From positions 152,330 to 216,329 of the forward strand of contig CALTDI010000008.1 of the NCBI GenBank assembly GCA_943842505.1: a stretch of 64,000 nucleotides of DNA. The letters are read 5' to 3'. Position numbers and translations under genes: made by a program. The DNA is from an uncultured Pseudomonadales bacterium. Its GTDB lineage: Bacteria > Pseudomonadota > Gammaproteobacteria > Pseudomonadales > Pseudohongiellaceae. The notes under the pieces are model-generated. The model saw only the letters and a list, made by a program, of their open reading frames with translations, had not been told where the DNA came from and searched no databases. Of this stretch, positions 28,114 through 37,029 are shown piece after piece. Position 1 is the stretch's first letter; each line of letters starts with the position of its first letter.

Positions 28114-30129
28114 CTAGGCTGTGCTGGCTTGCGCGGGCTTTGCCGCACGGTTTTGCATGTAGACAATGCCGAATAAGATGGCTGCACCAACCAGGTGGTA
28201 GATCATTGGGAAAGGCGTCCACATTAATAGCCCCGCGCTCACTAATAGCAGGGCGGCGATATACACGTTGATCTTCGTCTCCAGGTGCCACTGTAAGATG
28301 CCGGCGAGAGCGTACAGGCCCATGCAGGACCAGATAAAGACTTCGATTCGCTCCGGCCAGCTACCCGATATCAGGGGTGAGTAGGCGAATAACACCGGCA
28401 CTAAATACAGCCCCTTTGCCACCTTCCAACTCGTCAGCCCCGTAGCCATGGGCGGGGTGCCGGCTATGCCTGCTGCCGCGAAGGAGGCGAGACAGACCGG
28501 TGGTGTGACGTTGCTGTCCTGTGACAGCCAGAAGATCACCAGATGTGCACTGAGCAACATGCCGGTTAATAATTCAGGGTCTAGCATCTCCTGTCGTATT
28601 AGCTGTTTCATCTCCAGAGGCATCTCTTGCAATGCCGTTAGCGGGTCGCCGCCGAAGAGGCCTAAAGTCGCAGCGACGTTGGAGGGCAGGTCGCCAGCCT
28701 GTAAGGCGATGAGCAATTGCGACTGAGAAATCAGATCGAATATGAGTGGGGCAGAGAGCGTCGCCAGAACGATATAAGACGCTGTTACCGGCAAGCCCAT
28801 GCCGAGCACCAATGAGGCCAATGCAACTAGAATGAGTGTTATGAAGAGGCTGCCCTGTGCCCATTCGACTATCATTAGGGAGAAGGCATTTCCCACTCCG
28901 GTTGTGGTAACTACATTGATGATGATGCCAACGGCTACCAACAGCAGCGCGGTAGACACCATGGTCTTCACGCCCTCGACTACCGCATCGAATATATCCG
29001 GTAGACGCATGGGGGTAGACGAAATCCATGACGCGCCAATTACGCTTATTATGGCGAAGGCAGCTGATGTCGTTGGGGTCCAGCCTGCGACCAGGAAGCT
29101 CACCAGGACAATCATTGGAATAATAAAATGCCAGCCTTCCTTCAATACGTCCGAGACATTTTCAGTATCTTCTTTTGCGGTAAGAGTTAGACCCAGTCGT
29201 TTCGCCTCGATGCGAACGAAGTAGCAGACAGTGAGGAAATACAGAATAGCGGGCAGGGTAGAGGCAGCAATGATTGTAAGATAGGGAATCTGTGTGTAGC
29301 TGGCCAAGACAAAGGCGCCTGCTCCCATCACCGGAGGCATCAGTGCTCCACCGGTCGATGCGGCGGCGACTACGCCTGCGGAAAATTTAGCGGGAAAGCC
29401 GGACTTCTTCATCATCGGTATGGTTATCACACCGGTAGAAACAGTATTTGCCACGGCTGAACCCGATACCGAGCCCATCAATCCAGAGCCCACGACGGCT
29501 ACGAGCCCTGCACCGCCGGTATATCTACCAGCCAGACACTGGGCCAATCTAACGATAAAGTCGCCGGCGCCAGAGCGCAGCAGAAACGAACCAAAAATAA
29601 TAAACATGAAGACGAAGGTTGAAGAAATCTGCGCGGTTAGCCCGAACATGCCCTCACTGGTGAAGAAGCTTCGATATAACACGGTCTCGAGGCTAAGCCC
29701 TGGAAAGGAAAACACGCCGCCTATGTATCGACCTAGAAATAAAATATAAGACAGGCTCAGCAGTATCAGTATCGGCATAAACCAGCCAGTGGTGCGTCGC
29801 GTAAACTCTATGGCCAGCCCTATGGCGATTAGCGAGAACACATAGTCGCTGATGATGTACTCGGTCTCTCGGGCATAGAGAGCGTTCTCAAACAGAATCA
29901 GGTAGGTGGATGTGGCCACCGCTATTACCGCAAGCGCAATATTGATCCAGTAAGTTGCTGACTTGGCTTGTACAGTCTCTCGCTCGTTATCGAGGAGTGC
30001 GCAGATGGCGCAGAAACCGCCAAAGTGAATTGCTGACAGCCAAAGCTCTGAGATGCTGGCAAACACGTTGCAATAGATATGGAATAGGGCGAAGAAGAAT
30101 GCGGCCCAGCGCAGATAGGTGGATTTCAT
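28114..30129 (-). CDS. TRAP transporter fused permease (DctQM type, TAXI class)
   Basis: 671-residue membrane subunit combining the small 4-helix DctQ-like part (residues 1-120) with the large DctM/SiaM-type 12-helix part. Landmarks are FGSFLLRSGAGDFIVRLA, GSVSGSAVANTVSTG and STGGALMPPVMGAGAFVLA, which match the DctM signature, and GMGLPVTASYIV, with a mirrored SNVTPPVCLASFAAAGIAG. It is a Na+-coupled symporter by family. It follows the solute-binding gene by 8 bases, forming a complete TAXI-TRAP importer. The cargo is unknown; known TAXI systems take dicarboxylates, glutamate/glutamine or related acids. Confidence 0.94.
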   Translation of the reverse strand: MKSTYLRWAAFFFALFHIYCNVFASISELWLSAIHFGGFCAICALLDNERETVQAKSATYWINIALAVIAVATSTYLILFENALYARETEYIISDYVFSLIAIGLAIEFTRRTTGWFMPILILLSLSYILFLGRYIGGVFSFPGLSLETVLYRSFFTSEGMFGLTAQISSTFVFMFIIFGSFLLRSGAGDFIVRLAQCLAGRYTGGAGLVAVVGSGLMGSVSGSAVANTVSTGVITIPMMKKSGFPAKFSAGVVAAASTGGALMPPVMGAGAFVLASYTQIPYLTIIAASTLPAILYFLTVCYFVRIEAKRLGLTLTAKEDTENVSDVLKEGWHFIIPMIVLVSFLVAGWTPTTSAAFAIISVIGASWISSTPMRLPDIFDAVVEGVKTMVSTALLLVAVGIIINVVTTTGVGNAFSLMIVEWAQGSLFITLILVALASLVLGMGLPVTASYIVLATLSAPLIFDLISQSQLLIALQAGDLPSNVAATLGLFGGDPLTALQEMPLEMKQLIRQEMLDPELLTGMLLSAHLVIFWLSQDSNVTPPVCLASFAAAGIAGTPPMATGLTSWKVAKGLYLVPVLFAYSPLISGSWPERIEVFIWSCMGLYALAGILQWHLETKINVYIAALLLVSAGLLMWTPFPMIYHLVGAAILFGIVYMQNRAAKPAQASTA

Positions 30130-30137
30130 GAACTAGT

Positions 30138-31172
30138 CTACACTCCCTCTGCCTGATCTATTGTCGGGCTTGATTCTTCTAGTAGTAGGCGCGCAGGTAT
30201 TTCCAGGCCTACTTCTCTATAGTAGCGAATCGCGCCTGGATGCAGTGGTGCTCCCAAGCCATCGATAGCAATTTCCAGGCGCATGTCTTTAGTGGCGCCA
30301 TGAATCTCTTGCAGTGTTGCCAGGTTTTCCCATATGACTTTAGTTACGTTGTAGACTACCTCTTCGGATATGTCGTCGCGTGTGACTAAGACATTGGGCG
30401 ATCCAATTGTCCGTATTAGTTTGTCCTGATTGGGGTAGGTGCCCGGGGGGAAATCATACCAATCCCATAAAGGGTATTTGGCATTAATCTTATCCAGGGT
30501 TTCCTGAGTCCAATTGAGAATGGTCATGCGGTCACCCAAGAGCGCATAAGCCTGAGTGATTGAACTAACAGGGGCGCCAGCTGGGATATTCATGCCGACG
30601 ATATTGCCGTCTTGAATGGCGCTGGTTGTTGGGCCATATCCCATGTAGGCAAGATTGAATTTTTCTTCATAGTCTATGCCCAGGGTTTCCAGAATAAATC
30701 TTCCGGTCTGTTCCGCGCCCGAGTTCCTTGCGCCGAGCACATAGCGTTCTCCATCGAGATTATCCAAATCCATAATCTCCCCAGTAGTGGCAAGCTCACT
30801 GAGTAATACAAAGTGCTCCACGTTCTGCCAAAGGGCGCTGACGCTGCGCATATGAGTCTGCGGAGAGCTAACGGGGCCTTCGCCTGCCCATGACCAGGCA
30901 CCGAAAGGGCCCTGCAGGATGGCGAACTGTACCTGATTGTCGCGCAGCAGCTTCACATTCTCGAGGGAACCGGCGGAGCTAATGGCGGTAAGTGAAATAC
31001 CCTCAGTTTCTGCCAGCTGTGCGTGAGCAATGGTGGCAAGCGCTACGCCCACGGGGTAGAAAGTTCCACCTGTAGTCGCCGTAGTCAGTACATAGGGGCG
31101 GGCGCGATTCAGCTCATCGCTGCATGAAGTTAGCAGAATAAATAATACGAGAACGGCTGAGACGTTTTTCAT
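30138..31172 (-). CDS. TAXI-family TRAP solute-binding lipoprotein
   Basis: 344-residue periplasmic binding protein of the TAXI type. The signal ends in a lipobox, LLTSC (Cys17), so it is likely membrane tethered. The TAXI signature follows, with TTATTGGTFYPVGVALATI and SAGSLENVKLLRDNQVQFAILQG, then LDGERYVLGARNSGAE and a GAPVSSI segment. It captures the substrate for the adjacent fused permease. First gene of the operon, with a candidate promoter about 90 bases upstream. Confidence 0.93.
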   Translation of the reverse strand: MKNVSAVLVLFILLTSCSDELNRARPYVLTTATTGGTFYPVGVALATIAHAQLAETEGISLTAISSAGSLENVKLLRDNQVQFAILQGPFGAWSWAGEGPVSSPQTHMRSVSALWQNVEHFVLLSELATTGEIMDLDNLDGERYVLGARNSGAEQTGRFILETLGIDYEEKFNLAYMGYGPTTSAIQDGNIVGMNIPAGAPVSSITQAYALLGDRMTILNWTQETLDKINAKYPLWDWYDFPPGTYPNQDKLIRTIGSPNVLVTRDDISEEVVYNVTKVIWENLATLQEIHGATKDMRLEIAIDGLGAPLHPGAIRYYREVGLEIPARLLLEESSPTIDQAEGV

Positions 31173-31257
31173 CTTCTTTTACAATCCATTTCGACACTAC
31201 GCCCAGCATTATATTGAGGCTCTGCTATCGTCGATGTTCTTTGTTAACCCATTGAAA

Positions 31258-31285
31258 ATACTATTAAAAATATGTAGGTTTTCAA
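31258..31285 (-). promoter_or_regulatory. Candidate sigma-70 promoter for the TAXI-TRAP operon
   Basis: On the minus strand TTGAAA (31285-31280) and TAGTAT (31263-31258) are separated by 16 bases. An inverted repeat, ATTGAAAA (31251-31258) with TTTTCAAT (31279-31286), frames the same stretch and could be an operator. The A+T content is clearly higher than in the flanks. Confidence 0.4.
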
Positions 31286-31286
31286 T

Positions 31287-31557
31287 CGTGGAACGGCATC
31301 CGATGAAACCACATTTCCTGTAAAAGCACAACGTAGACTGAGTAGCTAGAACCTGACTGCCGGCCCAATTGGGAATCCTTTGAATGCGCGGTGAAATAGC
31401 GGCGAGAGAATAGATTAGTTGGCAGGTATTAAAGGCGATAGCTGGACTGCTGCAAATTGTCCGGAGCCGTTTCGAATCTAATCTAATCTCTACCCAGAAA
31501 AACAGGTCTAGCGGCTGTGCCGAACCTACCGGGAGAGGGGGTTAAGTTCTGTCTTTG
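31287..31557. other. Intergenic region with no recognised gene
   Basis: With the promoter region to its left this gives a gene-free stretch of 385 bases (31173-31557). I see only short oddities: AATCTAATCTAATCT near 31475-31491 and a G-rich run near 31530. No convincing ORF, hairpin with T tract or known RNA motif was found. Confidence 0.4.
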
Positions 31558-31632
31558 CTATTGCATCAGGCTATAGGCGAGAGCCCCTAACAGACCTATA
31601 GCAATCGTGCACAGACCTAGAAGAACTTTCAT
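31558..31632 (-). CDS. Candidate 24-residue hydrophobic peptide
   Basis: A tiny frame starts 2 bases after the stop of the preceding small membrane protein and encodes MKVLLGLCTIAIGLLGALAY followed by SLMQ: a basic N-terminus and one hydrophobic span, like known bacterial micro-membrane proteins. There is no strong Shine-Dalgarno, so translation would rely on coupling to the upstream stop. Could also be chance. Confidence 0.3.
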   Translation of the reverse strand: MKVLLGLCTIAIGLLGALAYSLMQ

Positions 31633-31634
31633 TG

Positions 31635-31880
31635 TTAGTCCGATTTCTTGTCAGCACCTAGTGTATCGCTAACATGACCGGACAGTGGCTTCTCTTCTTC
31701 CAGTGTGCCGATCAAAAGCATCGCACCTACGAATACAGAGGCGATAATAGTAATCCCCATTACCAGTGCGATACGGAAGAGCATGCCTATATAGACACCA
31801 CTGAAGTAGAAGGCGAGCTCGGCAGCTACATTCACAACAACGAGTGCTACTAGCAAGGTAATCCAGACTGCGTGTTTCAT
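31635..31880 (-). CDS. Small two-helix membrane protein of unknown function
   Basis: 81 residues with two hydrophobic helices (about 5-25 and 31-58) and a polar acidic tail (EEEKPLSGHVSDTLGADKKSD). No family is recognised. It lies 48 bases after the stop of the FG-GAP gene on the same strand, so it may be the tail of the ABC/FG-GAP operon or an independent unit. The Shine-Dalgarno is weak, but the hydrophobic pattern and charged ends look protein-like. Confidence 0.55.
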   Translation of the reverse strand: MKHAVWITLLVALVVVNVAAELAFYFSGVYIGMLFRIALVMGITIIASVFVGAMLLIGTLEEEKPLSGHVSDTLGADKKSD

Positions 31881-31928
31881 AATAAGTGTCCAGAAAGTCT
31901 TGGTTCTAAAGGTTTGGGGTAAACCGAA

Positions 31929-33617
31929 TCAATTTGAGAGTATCAGCAATCCGCGAATGTGACTACTGTCGCTCTCGGTGAAAATGATCAGGTCATCGCG
32001 TTCATCGCCGTTTAATGTGACCGGAATTATATCTCCGAGGACCACAGACTGATTCAATTCGATCGCAGAGTCGGCGGTTCTGCCCGCTACCGTGTCAACA
32101 TAGCGGTTACCACCGATGGAAACGTTCTCTATAACATCGCGAATATTGAATTCGTAGTTGTCTCTTTCTCGTGAATAGTCCAAAGCGCTAAGAAACAGTT
32201 CGGATTCGTTATCTGTCTCTTCTTCGGGTTGAATGCTATTCAGAAAGAATTGTATCTGGCGGCTTACCATGAGGATAAGATCTTGCTGAGCGACGTTGTC
32301 GTCCAGGTTGGCGACGCTGCTAAAAACAGTATCGCCCGAGCGAGCCTCCTCGAGTTCTTTTTCGATGTCTCTAGCGGTAGAGGTAAGGCTGATCACAGAC
32401 GGAAATTTAAGGTCTATGGTGACCTTTCTTGAAGGACGCCGTGCGAAGCGTTCGCCGTCATTGGGATAGATGAACGCCTCTACAGCGATGCTGCCGGACA
32501 GGGCGAGCCAGACGAAGATATCTCCAACGGAAATATTTTCTACGCGCCACAGCCACAGATCCTTCAGTCCATCCTCATTCTCGTCCTGCAAGAAGGTGCT
32601 GAGAACATTGCCGCCAGAGCGCAGTACCTGTCGCGGCTGGGTAAAATCCATGCCCTCGTCGTTGCCGCCGAACAGAGATACCTTGCCGCCTTCCCGAAGT
32701 AGCAGGTCGTCTACTCCATCGCCGTCTACATCTTCGAGAATTTCTTCATGAGTTAATGCCAGTAGACCTGTGAGATTGGAGAAATCCAGACTATCGATGT
32801 CGAACTCACCTAGCCTTTCCTCGATGGCCAGAATATCGAGGGCGTAGTTGGCGTCACTGGGAAAGTAAGCATCAGCGCTGGCATCGGCTATGAATACTTT
32901 TAGTTCTTCTTCCGTGCGTGATATTAGATCGTCGAAGCCATCGCTGTTGACGTCCCTAAGTTCCATCATGGGAATACGAATGGATTGGCCGGTTCGCCTT
33001 TCCAGAGTGCCCTCATTCAAGTTGGTCCGCATGCGTAATTCGGAGCGTACACTGAGCGGAGCCTGATAGCTTAAGGTGCCGTCGTCCCCGCGCCCACTGC
33101 TGATATAAAGGTTGATTACTCCCGCTCCAGGAATCAAGAAGTCATCGATACCGTCGCCGTTTATATCTCTGGAAAAATGTAGGCGATTAATCCCTTTGCT
33201 GATATAGCCGCCCAGATTCCGCTTAATGGACACGGGTTCGAGCAGCGACTGGTCTGCGACTCGCCAGACCAAGACTTCCTGGCCATCTATGAGTGCGATA
33301 ACCGAAGCGCTGCCGGAATCGTCATATTGCGTACTCAGGTCCCAGCCGACTGCCTGGCCGGGGAATTCGATAATGTGATTGCTCGCGAAGTCGAAGCCGC
33401 TCTCGGCCTGAAAGTAGACCTGCAGTCCAGTTTCGTTCACTGCCAGAATCTCTCGCAGGCCATCACCATTGAGATCGGCGACGACCAGATTTTCAGTGTC
33501 TTTTGTGAATTGAAAGTCTTGTTGGTCGAAATCCAATTCGGCAGCAACTACCAGTCCATTACCTATGAGTAGGCCAGAGGCTGCAATACAGGCTGCAAAA
33601 GAGTAATGAAGTCTCAT
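31929..33617 (-). CDS. Secreted FG-GAP/VCBS-repeat protein (paralogue 1)
   Basis: 562-residue exported protein with a signal peptide (to about VVAAE, residue 27). At least six FG-GAP-type calcium loops are visible: DLNGDGLREI, DINGDGIDDF, DVNSDGFDDL, DVDGDGVDDL, DENEDGLKDL and a degenerate TLNGDERDDL, pointing to an integrin-like beta-propeller. Residues about 380-500 interrupt the repeats with a Lys/Glu-rich segment of different character. The start overlaps the stop of the upstream paralogue by 4 bases. It is the fifth gene of a coupled operon with an ABC transporter and a PDZ lipoprotein, suggesting a surface or periplasmic partner of that transporter. Function unknown. Confidence 0.8.
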   Translation of the reverse strand: MRLHYSFAACIAASGLLIGNGLVVAAELDFDQQDFQFTKDTENLVVADLNGDGLREILAVNETGLQVYFQAESGFDFASNHIIEFPGQAVGWDLSTQYDDSGSASVIALIDGQEVLVWRVADQSLLEPVSIKRNLGGYISKGINRLHFSRDINGDGIDDFLIPGAGVINLYISSGRGDDGTLSYQAPLSVRSELRMRTNLNEGTLERRTGQSIRIPMMELRDVNSDGFDDLISRTEEELKVFIADASADAYFPSDANYALDILAIEERLGEFDIDSLDFSNLTGLLALTHEEILEDVDGDGVDDLLLREGGKVSLFGGNDEGMDFTQPRQVLRSGGNVLSTFLQDENEDGLKDLWLWRVENISVGDIFVWLALSGSIAVEAFIYPNDGERFARRPSRKVTIDLKFPSVISLTSTARDIEKELEEARSGDTVFSSVANLDDNVAQQDLILMVSRQIQFFLNSIQPEEETDNESELFLSALDYSRERDNYEFNIRDVIENVSIGGNRYVDTVAGRTADSAIELNQSVVLGDIIPVTLNGDERDDLIIFTESDSSHIRGLLILSN

Positions 33618-35210
33618 GGCGCAGCCACCAGGAAGGTTGTAGCCGTGCCGTGACGAAGCAAAAAGTCTGGTTTCGCATCCGGGTTAAGTTGCAATACCTG
33701 AAACTCGAAAACACTGCGGGAAGAGACATACTCCCAAAAGGGTTCGCTCTCTATGTTGAGGTCAGCATCGATCCTCTTGGCGGCGAGGGTGCCGTTCTCG
33801 GTTACGTAGATCGCATCCTTGCGACCGTCGCCATCGATGTCATACTGTAGTGACATCTGTTCCGATAAGCCTCGAACATTCGCGGCAGAAAAACTCTCAT
33901 CCAATCTCGAATTTGGGCGTCGATTGAAAAATTGATTTTCGCCGACGTCGTCGCTCCCAAATAATAACTGTGTGCGATTGATGCTGGCATTGCGAATCGC
34001 GTCGACAACTGGAATGGTGTAGTAGCTAACATTTAACAAGGGATCTGTGTCTTGCCCGATTGGGATGATGTTGAAGCGCACATCGTATCCGGAGAAGCGC
34101 ATGACTTGATTGGGCTGCGTTAGATCGAAGCTGCCATTCAGATTGCGATAGAAATAGGCGCTGCGATCGTTTCCCTCTCCTGTAATTCGCAGTAGATCCA
34201 GCAGCGAATCATTATCGGCATCGACAAGTTGGATATCTCCCCGTGTGTCCAGGCTACCGGTCCAGTCCGGTGTATCCCCAAAGCCTGTCTGTGGGTCTTG
34301 AAAGTGGAAATTTAATTGACCGAGGCCGTCCGCGCCCTGATTTACGTAGGCGATGTCCGCTAGTGCATCGGCGTTGAGTTGGGCGACGATGGCAGTTGGC
34401 ATCCAGCTTTCGGCACGCAGCAGAGAGCGGGCAGGCTCTTGGTCTGCATCCCATTGCTCCACGAAGTCATCGAAGTGACGAGTCTGACTCTACATTCAAC
34501 TCGATCACGACACCTTGTTCAGCATTGATTTCAATTCTGGCATCTACTCCTGAGTTGCCGCCGGCCCTGCTTGCTGCAGCTAGGGTTTCGTTGTCGGTGC
34601 TAAATGTAGAGACGAGCTCGAAAGTCTCGTTGCCGCGGCCTTTGAATAAGCCGTAGACGCCATCTCCGGGAAGTAACAGGTCGATCTCGCCGTCGCCGTC
34701 GATGTCTTGCACCTTGGTGATAAATTGCACTCTCTCAAGGTTGGGTACGGCAGCTATGAGCTCCCAATCGAACAATTGCTTAATATTGCCGCTATAGCCC
34801 TCTAACGCGGAGGACAGGCTGAACACGCCAGAGTTTGATATGAGAAGAAGTTCGCTGCCAGGGTCTGGGCGCAGATCTGCGAAACCCACGGCGATGATTT
34901 CGGTCTTGATCTCTATGCGCTGCGCCGTTGTTGAGAAACTACCGTCAGGGAGCTGGTGATACACATGCAGCTCTCGGCCAACACCCGATTGATAATTGCC
35001 ATGAACGATATCCTTCAGTTCATCTCCGTTTAGATCTTCAAAGGCGAGCTGCCTCTCCCAATTGTTTTCTCGCTCCAGTTCGAAGGCGACATAATTCGAT
35101 TGCGCAATCGCTGTCCCGGACAATAGAAAACCTAGCGCCAGGCTCGCAAGAGAAATTCCTAAGGGTTGGTTCTTTATGGGGTTGAAGTAAGCCAATTTAG
35201 TCTTCCTCAA
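33614..35210 (-). CDS. Secreted FG-GAP/VCBS-repeat protein (paralogue 2, frameshifted)
   Basis: Two fragments (35210-34467 and the frame from about 34480 down to 33614) make one gene. One extra base near 34475-34480 interrupts it: the first frame ends ...NVESDSSLR, while the second reads on with DDFVEQWDADQEPA. The corrected length is 531 residues, matching the downstream paralogue's 562. A signal peptide ends near TAIAQ. Calcium-loop repeats are DLNGDELKDI, DIDGDGEIDL, QLNADALADI, DADNDSLLDL and DIDGDGRKDA. Overlaps the PDZ lipoprotein gene by 14 bases upstream and paralogue 1 by 4 bases downstream. An extracytoplasmic beta-propeller, probably binding calcium; role unknown. Confidence 0.75.
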
Positions 35211-36165
35211 TCAGCTCGCCTACATCACTGCTGAATTTTATCAGGCCAAGAACGCTGTGTGATCGCTCTTCGTCGACACGATTATAGCTATATAAGGAAA
35301 ATAGCCATAAGTCTAAAATCGAGAGGCTGTTTGTATCCGGGGTCAGGGATGATTGGTAATGTAGTAGGGGGCCCAGAGAAACCGCGCTCACGCGTCGTCC
35401 CGGGTTCCATAGGGTGAGCCTTTTCTCATCTATGCTCCGGCCGTTGTAGACAGACAGAGTCACTGTCGATCCTAAGTCAAACTCCGAATTAAATCGGCTA
35501 ACTAGATCCTGTGCCGAGTTCAGCGGCACGTTGTTGACAGCCAGAATTACATCGCCGACTGCGATCGCTGCATTGTCTAGCGGGCTCTTCTCAAAGATCT
35601 CAACAACCCTCGCGGCAGCCATTGGCGCCTGCTCTGCGATGCTGATCATCTCTGTGCGATAGGCGGCTCTACTCGCAATCGGATCGACACGGTAGAGTTC
35701 GCGCGGGGCGGGGTTGCTATCGATCACCTGGGGTATCACGGCGGCCTCAAACACTACGGTGTTTCTGCGTACGTTGAACAGGTAGTCCTGATTCTGGAGA
35801 GCTTGAGTTTGCAAGGCTTCGACTACGTCTGGATGATTGGTCAATGTGCCATTTATGCTAAGAATAATATCGCCCAGCTGAATTCCTGCTGAATCTGCAG
35901 CTCCGCTGCTGGATACACCACGGACTCGGACACCGGGTAGTATCTCGATATTGCTTAGTGAATCGCTCTCGTTCAGGCCCAGCTCCAATCCGAAGTCGAT
36001 TCTCGCATCGCTTGGTCCCGCCGTCTCACTAAGTTGGATATCTTCAGGGGAAAGATTCAAGGCGGGCACTAAGATAGCAGGCTCATAACTCACACAGCCC
36101 GTTAAAAGCAAAACCTGAGCCAGAAATAGTAGTGAGATTGCACGCCTTGGGTTGCTGCTTTGCAT
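35197..36165 (-). CDS. Lipoprotein with two PDZ-like domains
   Basis: 322 residues when started at the ATG at 36165. This start gives an N-terminal lipoprotein signal with lipobox LLTGC (Cys24) and lies 2 bases after the corrected stop of the permease gene; the in-frame ATG at 36240 would bury the signal. Two PDZ-type segments are visible: VRGVSSSGAADSAGIQLGD followed by IILSINGTLTNHPDVVEAL, and the second IFEKSPLDNAAIAVGDVILA with NSAQDLVSRF. There is no protease domain, so it is a binding or scaffold lipoprotein rather than a DegP-like enzyme. Its place between the transporter genes and the FG-GAP genes suggests it links exporter and propellers. Confidence 0.78.
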   Translation of the reverse strand: MQSSNPRRAISLLFLAQVLLLTGCVSYEPAILVPALNLSPEDIQLSETAGPSDARIDFGLELGLNESDSLSNIEILPGVRVRGVSSSGAADSAGIQLGDIILSINGTLTNHPDVVEALQTQALQNQDYLFNVRRNTVVFEAAVIPQVIDSNPAPRELYRVDPIASRAAYRTEMISIAEQAPMAAARVVEIFEKSPLDNAAIAVGDVILAVNNVPLNSAQDLVSRFNSEFDLGSTVTLSVYNGRSIDEKRLTLWNPGRRVSAVSLGPLLHYQSSLTPDTNSLSILDLWLFSLYSYNRVDEERSHSVLGLIKFSSDVGELIEED

Positions 36166-36167
36166 AC

Positions 36168-37029
36168 TTATAGTTTCCTTCGTTGCACAATCCAAAGGGA
36201 TGCTGCAAAAAATACCAGAAGCGCTGGAAAGGGTACCCACATATTAAGCTGTAGCACTCTGTCATCGATCAATACATCGGAATAGCCGCGCACTATGCGA
36301 CTGACGGATTGTAAATAGGACTGGTCGATCAGGGAAGGCTGGAAACTCGCATAGAGATAGAGGGCCAGATCCTCCCAGCAGACCCTTAAAGATATCGATT
36401 GCCAGAGTAATTCCCAAGGCGGTGCTTACCGCCTGCGTCGCCGACTGAGCCGATACAGAGATTAGCAGTCCAAAGGCAATGGCCGCGGGGAGGGGCAGTA
36501 ATGCCAATTGAATGCCTAGTGTGATCTCTTCACGAATCTCGCTCTCACTAATAAGCTCGAATCCATCTTCTACAATGGCGCTATATTCCCATAGCATACC
36601 GCTTAGCAGGTAGCTGCTGACGAGCAAGAGTAATACCGAGAGCAAAGCCAGTACATGCAGATGAATCAACTTGGCTGACAACAAGCTACGTCGGCTCACT
36701 CTTCTGATTAAGATGTGTCTAATACTTCCTATGTCACGCTCGTAGCTATAACTGTAGGCAGCCTGTGCAACCAATAAGAGCCCCAGCATAGTTAAGCCGG
36801 TACTCAGGCTGTCGACGAAAAAGCCGTAGGCATTATTGGCAACATCCGCTTCAAAATTCGACCCGCCTAGCAGACTATCGCGTGCCTGTTGTCCTGCCTC
36901 GGTAAGTCGTACGAGCAAGAGTTGGGCTGCAGCGACCAGGGCCGGAGCGGCAACGATGAGTTTGCTCGCGAAGGTTCGCAGGGCGATGAATGTTTCAGAC
37001 TTAATGGCAATAAGGAGGCCGTTCATCAA
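36168..37029 (-). CDS. ABC-2 type transporter permease (frameshifted)
   Basis: Membrane subunit of the ABC transporter, with about six helices. The uncorrected frame leaves the family pattern after FKGLLGGSG and stops at 36262. Removing one base near 36368-36372 restores a hydrophobic C-terminus (LYLYASFQPSLIDQSYL, later VPFPALLVFFAASLWIVQ) ending at 36168-36170, giving 286 residues and placing the stop 2 bases before the lipoprotein start. A NosY/ABC-2-like protein with a large loop between helices 1 and 2. Its ATG overlaps the ATPase stop by 4 bases. Substrate unknown; ABC-2 permeases usually export. Confidence 0.75.

Noticed and set aside
36083-36265. 60-residue minus-strand ORF across the permease/lipoprotein junction
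   Set aside because: It is the third frame over the corrected permease C-terminus and lipoprotein start, with no protein-like pattern.
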